Below, piece after piece: positions 22,146 through 29,314 of a stretch of DNA of 30,773 nt. Below the pieces are notes generated by a model. The model did not search any database and was not told where the DNA came from. It saw only the letters and a program-made list of their open reading frames with translations. The position numbers and the translations under genes were made by a program. The stretch lies in contig JAENWI010000001.1 of the NCBI GenBank assembly GCA_016650115.1, positions 1 to 30,773 on the forward strand, written 5' to 3'. Source of the stretch: Peptostreptococcaceae bacterium. Lineage in GTDB: Bacteria > Bacillota > Clostridia > Peptostreptococcales > Anaerovoracaceae. Position 1 is the first letter of the stretch. Every line of letters starts with the position of its first letter.

Positions 22146-23456
22146 ATGTTTTCATTTAAAAAATCGCTAAAGAGTATTCATTTAGAACATAATAAAAGCA
22201 CAATGGATTTGTGTACAGAAATGATGCCAATTCCAGAGAAAGTTTTTATTTCTGTTGTTCAGCACATTGGTGCACCGTGTCAACCATTGGTAGAAATAGG
22301 AGATTTGGTAAAAGTAGGGCAGCTGATTGCTGATTCTAAAGCTTTTATTAGTGCACCTATACATTCAAGTGTTTCTGGTAAAGTCGTTAAAATTGAAGAC
22401 ATTATGTCCTCATTAGGGACTAAAGATAAAACGATAGTCATTGAGACTGATAAAAAACAAGAATTATGGGAGGGCATAGAGCCACCCCTGATTAACAGTA
22501 AAGATGATTTTATTAAAGCAATTCGAGATTCCGGACTTGTTGGACTTGGAGGTGCTGCTTTCCCTACGCACGTGAAATATAATCCGAAAAATCTTGATGA
22601 AGTGGACACCCTTATAGTAAATGGAGCTGAATGTGAACCATATATTACATCTGATTACAGAACGATGATGGAAGATACTGAAAACATTGTGTATGGGATC
22701 AGGATTATTATGAAATATTTAGATTTGAAAAAATGTTATATTGGGATAGAAAAAAACAAACCACTTGCAATTAAGAAACTGAAATATGCAACTAAGAATA
22801 TGACAGGGGTAACTGTCGTAACTCTTCAACCAAGCTATCCTCAGGGAGCAGAAAGAGTTTTGATTTATGAAACAACTGGGAAAAATTTACCACCTGGGAA
22901 ACTACCTGCAGATATAGGAATGATTGTTTCGAATATTTCAACAGTTGGATTTGTATCAGAATACTATAAAACCGGTTTGCCTTTGATTTCAAAAAGAATA
23001 ACAGTGGACGGCAATGCTGTTCTTTTTCCTAAAAATTTAAGGGTCCCAATTGGTTCCAGAATATGCGACATTATAGATTTTTGCGGCGGCTATACAAAAC
23101 CTCCAAAGAAAATTATCATGGGAGGACCTATGATGGGTCGTGCAATATATAATCACAAAAAGGCGTTAATTAAAAACAATAATGCGATTTTGGTTTTTGA
23201 TGAAGAAATGTCAAAGACACCAGAAGAAACAGAATGCATAAACTGTGGGAGATGTTACGCAAATTGTCCTCTGAATCTAATGCCAACAGCGATTGCAAAA
23301 GAATTCAGCAGAAATAACATTGAAGGATTAAAAAAATTAAATGTTTCAATTTGCATGGAATGCGGTTGTTGTACTTATGTCTGTCCTGCAAAAAAACAGT
23401 TAAGTATGATTAACCGGTTATCCAAAAAACTTATTCAGGAGGAGGCAAAAAAATAA
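22146..23456 (+). CDS. rnfC: Rnf complex subunit C
   Basis: The product has 436 residues. This is the peripheral subunit of the ion-translocating ferredoxin:NAD oxidoreductase that handles NAD(H) and electron transfer. GLGGAAFPTHVKY is the NuoF-like glycine-rich flavin/NAD site. Near the C-terminus are two 4Fe-4S motifs, CINCGRCYANCP and CMECGCCTYVCP. An N-terminal barrel-sandwich segment is present. The start follows GGGAAGGG. It is the first gene of rnfCDGEAB; the stop overlaps the rnfD start by one base. Confidence 0.95.
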   Translation: MFSFKKSLKSIHLEHNKSTMDLCTEMMPIPEKVFISVVQHIGAPCQPLVEIGDLVKVGQLIADSKAFISAPIHSSVSGKVVKIEDIMSSLGTKDKTIVIETDKKQELWEGIEPPLINSKDDFIKAIRDSGLVGLGGAAFPTHVKYNPKNLDEVDTLIVNGAECEPYITSDYRTMMEDTENIVYGIRIIMKYLDLKKCYIGIEKNKPLAIKKLKYATKNMTGVTVVTLQPSYPQGAERVLIYETTGKNLPPGKLPADIGMIVSNISTVGFVSEYYKTGLPLISKRITVDGNAVLFPKNLRVPIGSRICDIIDFCGGYTKPPKKIIMGGPMMGRAIYNHKKALIKNNNAILVFDEEMSKTPEETECINCGRCYANCPLNLMPTAIAKEFSRNNIEGLKKLNVSICMECGCCTYVCPAKKQLSMINRLSKKLIQEEAKK

Positions 23457-24430
23457 TGGGATTATTTAAGGATTTATATATAAATGACAGTTTGATTGTT
23501 GCCTCTTCTCCGCATAGGGTAAGTGACGTGACAACATCTAAAATAATGAGAGACGTGATTATCGGGCTTTCTCCTGCATTAATAATGTCTACTTTTAACT
23601 TTGGGTTTCAGGTACTGGCAATGGCAAGTGTTTGTATTGCTGCATGTATTGCGTTTGAAGCCGGATTTCAATATATTACAAAAAGAACTCATACAACTAA
23701 TGATTTAAGTGCGGTTGTAACCGGATTGATATTGGCCTTTAATTTACCTCCGACATTACCTTACTGGATGGCTATTACAGGATGTTTTGTCGCCATTGTC
23801 ATTGTTAAACAAATTTTTGGTGGAATAGGCCAGAACTTTGCAAATCCGGCAGCAACAGCGAGAATAGTTTTATTACTTTCCTTCACTAATTCTATGACGA
23901 CATGGGCAAAACCATCAATTCCTTTGTTTGGTGTGCCTGCAATAGATGCCGTTACCAGCGCAACTCCTTTAATGCTTTTTTCAAATGGCCAGCTGACGGA
24001 ATTGCCGGCAAAAATAGATTTACTGTTGGGATTTACAGGCGGATCACTTGGAGAGACCAGCGGGATAGCTTTTCTTATTGGTGGAACTTATCTCATCATC
24101 AGAAAAATAATATTACCGGCAATCCCTATGGCATTTCTTGGAACGATGATTGTTTTTTCACTTTTAATTGGTATCGATCCAGCTTTTCAAATATTCGCTG
24201 GGGGAGCAATGCTGGGTGCCTTTTTTATGGCAACAGACTATGCAACAACTCCAATCACAACAAAGGGTAAAATTGTATTCGGCATTGGCTGTGGTTTAAT
24301 CACAATGCTGATTAGGGTATATGGCTCATTACCCGAAGGAGTATCCTTTGCCATACTCTTTATGAATATATTAACGCCTCATATTGACAATTTTTTCCAG
24401 GGAAGATTATATGGAAGGAGTTCAAAATGA
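23456..24430 (+). CDS. rnfD: Rnf complex subunit D
   Basis: The product has 324 residues and is a multi-span membrane protein related to NqrB. FMN is attached to a Thr in the segment DAVTSATPL (164-172; Thr170 by family analogy). Other family segments are LSAVVTGLILAFNLPP, FGGIGQNFANPA and ATDYATTP. It moves electrons across the membrane for ion pumping. It overlaps rnfG by four bases (ATGA). Confidence 0.95.
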   Translation: MGLFKDLYINDSLIVASSPHRVSDVTTSKIMRDVIIGLSPALIMSTFNFGFQVLAMASVCIAACIAFEAGFQYITKRTHTTNDLSAVVTGLILAFNLPPTLPYWMAITGCFVAIVIVKQIFGGIGQNFANPAATARIVLLLSFTNSMTTWAKPSIPLFGVPAIDAVTSATPLMLFSNGQLTELPAKIDLLLGFTGGSLGETSGIAFLIGGTYLIIRKIILPAIPMAFLGTMIVFSLLIGIDPAFQIFAGGAMLGAFFMATDYATTPITTKGKIVFGIGCGLITMLIRVYGSLPEGVSFAILFMNILTPHIDNFFQGRLYGRSSK

Positions 24431-25035
24431 ATCGTTCAAAAGACAAATATGCATTCATAAAAGAATATGTAATGCCAACAATCGTTTTAGTTTTAATTTG
24501 TTTTGTGGTAACTTTTTCTTTAGTCACGACTTATAAAGTAACCGCTCCAATTATTAAAGCTACAGCTGAAAAGTCGGCGGAGTCAGCAAGAGACCGGGTT
24601 TTATCAGGGAGTGGAGGATTTAAATTAATCGCATCCATTGAACAGGCTTCAGCGGGTCCAAATGAAGACAACCAAACGGGAGACAAGCAGGAAAATATAA
24701 AAATTGGAAGCAACATCATTGATATATACAAATCCAACAATGGAGTAGGGTATGTGATTACCTCTGCAGATCAGGGTTATGGAGGAGAAATAAAAGTGAT
24801 AACCGGTTTTTCCAAGAATGGATTAATTCAAAATGTAATGCTTTTGGAACAAAAGGAAACTCCGGGACTTGGTACGAAAGCCTCAAAAAAAGATTTTACT
24901 GACAAGTTCATAGGACTGGATAATGTTGAAAGTGTTGATACCATTTCCGGGGCAACGATATCTTCAAGTGCAGTTAAAAGAGCCGTTGCAGCAGCGCTTG
25001 ACCAAATGAGGAGTATAAAGGAAGGGGGACTATAA
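24427..25035 (+). CDS. rnfG: Rnf complex subunit G
   Basis: The product has 202 residues, with one N-terminal membrane helix (about 14-35) and an extracytoplasmic FMN domain. The covalent flavin motif is SGATISS (174-180), with Thr177 as attachment residue. The motif ETPGLGTKA is also typical. Residues about 72-92 form a polar insert (Ser, Gly, Asn, Gln). The stop is followed directly by the rnfE ATG. Confidence 0.95.
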   Translation: MNRSKDKYAFIKEYVMPTIVLVLICFVVTFSLVTTYKVTAPIIKATAEKSAESARDRVLSGSGGFKLIASIEQASAGPNEDNQTGDKQENIKIGSNIIDIYKSNNGVGYVITSADQGYGGEIKVITGFSKNGLIQNVMLLEQKETPGLGTKASKKDFTDKFIGLDNVESVDTISGATISSSAVKRAVAAALDQMRSIKEGGL

Positions 25036-25770
25036 ATGAACCAGCTGGATACAAAAAGAAAAGATAAAATAGCATTGAAATCCATATTTATGAATGGAAT
25101 AATAAAGGAAAATCCTGTTTTAGTTCTTCTGTTGGGAACTTGCCCAACTTTAGCAGTAACCACTTCGGCTGTAAATGGTTTAGGTATGGGTATATCCACC
25201 ATGATTGTTCTTATTTTCTCAAACGTTTTTATATCAATATTTAAGAATATTATCCCATCGAGAGTAAGAATTCCTGCTTATATTGTAATCATTGCAGGTT
25301 TTGTAACAGTTGTGGGATTTGTTGTTAAGGCATATGCACCAGGAATAGACAAAGCTTTAGGTATTTTCTTACCATTGATCGTAGTAAATTGTATCATTTT
25401 GGGAAGAGCAGAGATGTTTGCCAGCAGGAAGAGTGTATTAGAGTCAACTTTCGACGGGGCAGGCATGGGGATAGGGTTTACTCTTGCTTTACTACTGATT
25501 GGAACGACCAGAGAATTGTTGGGAAGTGGTATGATCTTTGGGATTTCAATAACATCATCTTTAATAGAACCAATGGGTATTTTCCTAATGCCGCCAGGAG
25601 GCTTTTTCGTTTTCGGCTGTATGATCGCATTGGTGAATAAAATAATGAAAACTAAAAAAATCACCCCAAAACAAGAGATGGGATGTGCTGGATGCCCATC
25701 ATCGGCCTCATGCAATTTATCGACCGTTCAGGAAGACTTGGAAAAAAATAAATCAGAAGGAGATAAATAA
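25036..25770 (+). CDS. rnfE: Rnf complex subunit E
   Basis: The product has 244 residues and is a membrane subunit related to NqrD. The conserved half-channel segment LLGTCPTLAVTTSAVNGLGMG contains the Cys that, with RnfA, holds an intramembrane iron centre; a second is in PLIVVNCIILGRAE. The C-terminal tail holds three Cys and is unusual (MGCAGCPSSASC). It lies between rnfG and rnfA with almost no gap. Confidence 0.95.
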   Translation: MNQLDTKRKDKIALKSIFMNGIIKENPVLVLLLGTCPTLAVTTSAVNGLGMGISTMIVLIFSNVFISIFKNIIPSRVRIPAYIVIIAGFVTVVGFVVKAYAPGIDKALGIFLPLIVVNCIILGRAEMFASRKSVLESTFDGAGMGIGFTLALLLIGTTRELLGSGMIFGISITSSLIEPMGIFLMPPGGFFVFGCMIALVNKIMKTKKITPKQEMGCAGCPSSASCNLSTVQEDLEKNKSEGDK

Positions 25771-25775
25771 TCATC

Positions 25776-26366
25776 ATGAAAGAAATATTAATTATTTTAA
25801 TGAGTGTAATTATAGTAGATAACTTTGTACTATCTAAGTTTCTTGGAATCTGCCCTTTTTTGGGAGTATCAAAAAAACTCAATGCGGCAGTTGGTATGAG
25901 CCTGGCAGTTACATTTGTTATGATTATTGCAACGGCGGTAACATATCCAATATATAAATTCCTCTTGGTGCAATATAATTTAGAATATCTGCAGACAATC
26001 GTATTTATTCTGGTAATTGCTTCACTTGTTCAACTTGTAGAAATTATATTGAAAAAATATGTACCTATCCTGCAACGCTCTTTAGGGATCTATTTACCTT
26101 TGATAACAACAAATTGCGCGGTTCTTGGCGTAACACTGCTAAATATAAAAGATGAGTACACCTATATTCAGTCCTTGGTGAATTCATTGGGGGCAGGGCT
26201 TGGATTTCTGCTTGCCATGGTTCTGTTTTCCGGAATCAGGCAAAGGATTGAACATAATAATATCCCTTTAAGTTTTAAGGGGGTTCCTTCTATACTTATT
26301 GCCGCATCAATCGTCGCTCTTTCTTTTATGGGTTTTGGCGGCGTTATTGAAGGTTTGTTTATTTAA
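25776..26366 (+). CDS. rnfA: Rnf complex subunit A
   Basis: The product has 196 residues and is the NqrE-related membrane partner of RnfE. VDNFVLSKFLGICPFLGVSKK and PLITTNCAVLGVTL hold the conserved cysteines. About six hydrophobic segments are visible. AGAAGGAGATAA precedes the start. A 33-base gap leads to rnfB. Confidence 0.95.
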   Translation: MKEILIILMSVIIVDNFVLSKFLGICPFLGVSKKLNAAVGMSLAVTFVMIIATAVTYPIYKFLLVQYNLEYLQTIVFILVIASLVQLVEIILKKYVPILQRSLGIYLPLITTNCAVLGVTLLNIKDEYTYIQSLVNSLGAGLGFLLAMVLFSGIRQRIEHNNIPLSFKGVPSILIAASIVALSFMGFGGVIEGLFI

Positions 26367-26399
26367 AATATAAAATAATAAATCAAGGAGAATTAAATT

Positions 26400-27191
26400 A
26401 TGATTGATAATATTATCCCTATCGCAATAGTTGTAGGAATTGGATTGCTGGCAGGCATCATTTTAACTATTGCCTCTAAATTAATGGCTGTGGAAGTAAA
26501 TGAAGCGGTTAATAAAGTACATGAAGCGCTTCCAGGTGTAAACTGTGGTGCGTGTGGTTTTAGTGGCTGCGAAGATTACGCAAAAAATATTATTGATGAT
26601 AAAACAGTAAAAACGAATCTATGCACACCAGGCGGCAGCGAGGTAGCCATGAAGATAAGTAATATTCTTGGAATTGATTTTCAGGCGGTCATTGGAATGC
26701 AGGCTATTGTCAAGTGTTCCGGAACACTTGGAAACACCTCTTATGTGATGGAATATGAAGGATTGCAGTCATGTGCTGCAAATAAGCTTTTTTATCGAGG
26801 AAGGGGAGCTTGTCACAATGCCTGTCTGGGGTATGGAGACTGTACAGATGTTTGCGAATTTGATGCAATAAAAGTAGTTGATAATGTAGCGCACGTGGAT
26901 AAATCAAAATGTGTCGGATGTGGAGTGTGTGTTGCCAAATGCCCACAACATATTATTAAAATAATTCCCGCCAGTCAAAAACTTTATGTAAGATGCAGCT
27001 CCACTGATTCAGGTGGAATCACAAAAAAAGCATGCAAAGCAGGATGTATAGCGTGTAAAATATGTGAAAAAGCATGCCCTGTTGGAGCTATAATGGTTAA
27101 AAACAATTATGCGAGATTTGATCTTGAAAAATGCATAGGTTGTCAAAAATGTATGGAAGTATGTCCTGTTGGAGTTATTCATCTTGTTTGA
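26400..27191 (+). CDS. rnfB: Rnf complex subunit B
   Basis: The product has 263 residues: an N-terminal membrane helix (about 5-27), then an Fe-S domain with Cys49, 52, 57 and 75 (NCGACGFSGC...C). Ferredoxin-like motifs follow at CHNACLGYGDCTDVC, CVGCGVCVAKCP, CKAGCIACKICEKACP and CIGCQKCMEVCP. It is the entry point for electrons from reduced ferredoxin. AAGGAG precedes the ATG. Its 3' end overlaps by 17 bases the end of a converging gene, and no terminator is seen. Confidence 0.95.
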   Translation: MIDNIIPIAIVVGIGLLAGIILTIASKLMAVEVNEAVNKVHEALPGVNCGACGFSGCEDYAKNIIDDKTVKTNLCTPGGSEVAMKISNILGIDFQAVIGMQAIVKCSGTLGNTSYVMEYEGLQSCAANKLFYRGRGACHNACLGYGDCTDVCEFDAIKVVDNVAHVDKSKCVGCGVCVAKCPQHIIKIIPASQKLYVRCSSTDSGGITKKACKAGCIACKICEKACPVGAIMVKNNYARFDLEKCIGCQKCMEVCPVGVIHLV

Positions 27192-27618
27192 TTTTTATTG
27201 CACCAACCGTTAATAATCCGACAGAAACTACTTTAACCAATGATTTTATGCCGCCAGTTGTTTTATGGAGATTTCTCTGTTTTACACCCCTTACAACTTC
27301 GCCGCCGCTCTTTGCAACAAGCTTAACGTTACCGACGAAGTTATTAACCACCTTATGGCCGGTGTCTTTAAGATCGGTTACCCCTTCATTCATTAAGTGC
27401 TGATCATGTTGTATTTTACCTGCCACTAAAGCTGTTGTACCGCTTGCAAGATTCCCTGCTATAGTACCTGTTAAAATGGTAGAGTCAACAACACTTTCAC
27501 CAATATCATCAATAATTTTAATTTTAGCAACTTTTCCGATAACAGAAAGAGTACCTCCAACAAGACCTCCAACAACTGCTCCAGTCAATATTCCTGTCTT
27601 TTTTATTAAATCCATCAT
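27175..27618 (-). CDS. Glycine-rich hypothetical protein
   Basis: The product has 147 residues; the ATG at 27618 has GGAGG (27622-27626, minus strand) close upstream. Residues about 7-30 are a Gly-zipper-like hydrophobic stretch (TGILTGAVVGGLVGGTLSVIG), a second hydrophobic part lies at about 47-68, and the C-terminus has VVSVGLLTVGAIKIKQ. The middle is polar and basic. It looks membrane-associated. I do not recognise a family. It converges on rnfB, and its upstream region holds an inverted repeat. Confidence 0.65.
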   Translation of the reverse strand: MMDLIKKTGILTGAVVGGLVGGTLSVIGKVAKIKIIDDIGESVVDSTILTGTIAGNLASGTTALVAGKIQHDQHLMNEGVTDLKDTGHKVVNNFVGNVKLVAKSGGEVVRGVKQRNLHKTTGGIKSLVKVVSVGLLTVGAIKIKQDE

Positions 27619-27626
27619 AAACCTCC

Positions 27627-27665
27627 AGCTAAAAGTATTTGCTCTATAATATCATACTTTTAGCT
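27627..27665. promoter_or_regulatory. 12-bp inverted repeat in the leader/promoter of the minus-strand gene
   Basis: AGCTAAAAGTAT (27627-27638) and ATACTTTTAGCT (27654-27665) are perfect inverted arms with a 15-base spacer. On the minus strand the proximal arm touches the GGAGG site, and a -10-like TATGAT (27651-27656) lies in the spacer/arm. On the plus strand the far arm touches the TTGACA of the tRNA promoter. An operator or an mRNA hairpin hiding the ribosome binding site are both possible. Confidence 0.55.
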
Positions 27666-27695
27666 TTGACAAAAGCAATGAATTTGTTGTATAAT
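27666..27695 (+). promoter_or_regulatory. Promoter of tRNA-Arg
   Basis: A perfect TTGACA at 27666-27671, an 18-base spacer and a perfect TATAAT at 27690-27695. The tRNA begins 21 bases after the -10. Confidence 0.85.
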
Positions 27696-27716
27696 AAAAA
27701 CCGTACAGTTCAATAG

Positions 27717-27793
27717 GCGCCCATAGCTCAGCTGGATAGAGTAGCACACTACGAATGTGAAGGTCGGGGGTTCGAGTCCCTCTGGGCGCACCA
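27717..27793 (+). tRNA. tRNA-Arg(ACG), CCA encoded
   Basis: Cloverleaf by hand: acceptor GCGCCCA/TGGGCGC, D-arm GCTC...GAGT, anticodon loop CTACGAA with anticodon ACG, T-arm GGGGG TTCGAGT CCCTC, discriminator A and an encoded CCA. The first anticodon-stem pair is a G-A mismatch, leaving four good pairs. ACG would be edited to ICG to read CGU, CGC and CGA. Confidence 0.95.
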
Positions 27794-27795
27794 TA

Positions 27796-27831
27796 AAAAC
27801 AAAAGACATCATTGATGATGTCTTTTGTTTT
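27796..27831. terminator. Bidirectional terminator between tRNA-Arg and the GNAT gene
   Basis: A perfect 17-base inverted repeat (27796-27812 / 27815-27831) with a two-base loop; the arms begin with A-runs and end with T-runs. It can serve the tRNA on the plus strand and the acetyltransferase gene on the minus strand. Confidence 0.9.
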
Positions 27832-27879
27832 ATTTGGTTATCAAAAGGGAAAATACTCCAAAAGATAACAGATGAATTA

Positions 27880-28416
27880 TTATTTAGTAAATGTTTCCAG
27901 ATCCAGTTCCATTATATAACGATCGTGCCCTTTGCCGTATTCATCTTTTCGGTGCTCCACAATTTCAAAGCCGAGTTTTTCTTTGTACAATTTTATTGCA
28001 GGAGGGTTATTAACATCAACTGTAAGTGTTACACTTTTGAATCCTTGCTCAACTAGATTTCTGCAGATAGTCACTAAAAAATGATATCCCAAACCTTGGC
28101 CTTGAAATTCCTCTATGATGGCATAATCAAATAAATATGCGGTATTAGGATTTTCCCATTCTCTCATCAATATGGCAAATCCAATCAGACGTTGTCTGTT
28201 TTCCTCTTTAAGAACGAACACGTTTCCATGTCGTATTTGTGGTACGAGACCCCACTCATCCATTCCTAATTCACCAAATATATCCTGGCCAAAGTTAACC
28301 ATTCTATTTAGCAATTTCAAATTATAATCCTGTACCTGGTATACTTTCAGATTTCCCACATCACTATCTAAATTATCAATTACACGTCGTGGAAGTCTTC
28401 CAATTTCTTCTAACAT
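27880..28416 (-). CDS. GNAT-family N-acetyltransferase
   Basis: The product has 178 residues from the ATG at 28416 (a TTG two codons earlier, at 28422, is also possible given AGGATGGTGA upstream). Motif A of the GNAT fold is clear: FDYAIIEEFQGQGLGYHFL, with the acetyl-CoA loop Q-G-x-G. NNPPAIKLYKEKLGFEIVEHR is the typical C-terminal motif B. The acceptor substrate is unknown. An upstream promoter on the minus strand and the shared terminator make it a single-gene unit. Confidence 0.85.
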   Translation of the reverse strand: MLEEIGRLPRRVIDNLDSDVGNLKVYQVQDYNLKLLNRMVNFGQDIFGELGMDEWGLVPQIRHGNVFVLKEENRQRLIGFAILMREWENPNTAYLFDYAIIEEFQGQGLGYHFLVTICRNLVEQGFKSVTLTVDVNNPPAIKLYKEKLGFEIVEHRKDEYGKGHDRYIMELDLETFTK

Positions 28417-28470
28417 GTTCAAATCACCATCCTTTTTCTATAAATTCTGATTTTCAAGTATTACTAGTAC

Positions 28471-28497
28471 ATTATACAAAAGATTCGAATATGTCAA
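28471..28497 (-). promoter_or_regulatory. Promoter of the GNAT gene
   Basis: On the minus strand a perfect TTGACA (28497-28492) and a perfect TATAAT (28476-28471) are separated by 15 bases, slightly short. A TACTAGTA palindrome (28462-28469) lies just downstream and could be an operator. Confidence 0.65.
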
Positions 28498-28604
28498 GAA
28501 AGTTTTTGTTTTATAGCATATATTGATACCATATATATATTTAAACACAAATGATTATCCTGTATATTGTGATTTGCATAAAATCAGTTTTTGCAAATAA
28601 TTAT

Positions 28605-28632
28605 TTGTTTGGAAAGTTCTAAAAATTATAAT
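28605..28632 (+). promoter_or_regulatory. Candidate promoter of the methyltransferase-like gene
   Basis: TTGTTT at 28605-28610, a 16-base spacer and TATAAT at 28627-28632. The intergenic region is very AT-rich, so chance matches are likely. Confidence 0.4.
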
Positions 28633-28709
28633 AATATTGCTTGACTTCATCAAATTTAAATAATAAAATATACTTAATAATTCCATTTTTTGTAAGAATG
28701 AGGGGGAAA

Positions 28710-29273
28710 ATGTTAATTTTATTGTTGGGCTGCTTAAGTTTTTTGATTTTTATTATATACGATATTAATCAAATAAAGGGGAACCTTCTTTGGATTAAGC
28801 CGTTTTTCTCCATAGGTTGTCTTGTTCTTTGCGGCGTTACTGGTGTGATGATTCTGAAACCGTTTGAAAGCGATATATCAGTTTATCCGTTTGTTTTAAT
28901 CACGTTTATATTTTTAGCTATTATCAGCTTCTTACTCTTAATTTATACATTATTTTTTGCTATTCCTTTTTATGAAGCATACGTTGCTGATACAAAGCAA
29001 AATTTGTGTACCGTAGGAGTTTATTCTCTTTGCAGACATCCGGGTGTTTTGTTTTTTGGGTTTTTCTATCTGTTTTTAGGCATAGGACTTGGTAAACCCT
29101 TTGTGTTGCTGGCAGGTATAGTGTTTACACTAATGAATATTATATATGTTTTTTTACAGGATAAATATTTTTTCCCAAGAGCATTCAAAAACTATGATCA
29201 TTACCAGCAGGATACAAATTTTCTTTTACCATCAAGACGCAGTATAAAAAGATGTTTTAAACATTATATCTAA
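28710..29273 (+). CDS. Isoprenylcysteine-methyltransferase-like membrane protein
   Basis: The product has 187 residues from the ATG at 28710, which has GAGGGGG (28700-28706) just upstream; a longer frame from a TTG at 28641 lacks a site. Four to five hydrophobic segments are visible. The C-terminal half has the family pattern TVGVYSLCRHPGVLFFGFFY, then after another membrane segment DKYFFPRAFKNYDHYQQ, as in ICMT/phospholipid methyltransferases that bind S-adenosylmethionine at the membrane. The substrate is unknown. The next gene starts 41 bases later on the same strand, so they are probably co-transcribed. Confidence 0.7.
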   Translation: MLILLLGCLSFLIFIIYDINQIKGNLLWIKPFFSIGCLVLCGVTGVMILKPFESDISVYPFVLITFIFLAIISFLLLIYTLFFAIPFYEAYVADTKQNLCTVGVYSLCRHPGVLFFGFFYLFLGIGLGKPFVLLAGIVFTLMNIIYVFLQDKYFFPRAFKNYDHYQQDTNFLLPSRRSIKRCFKHYI

Positions 29274-29314
29274 ATCATATTCTTAACAATCATTGAAGGT
29301 GAGGTGTTCGAAAG

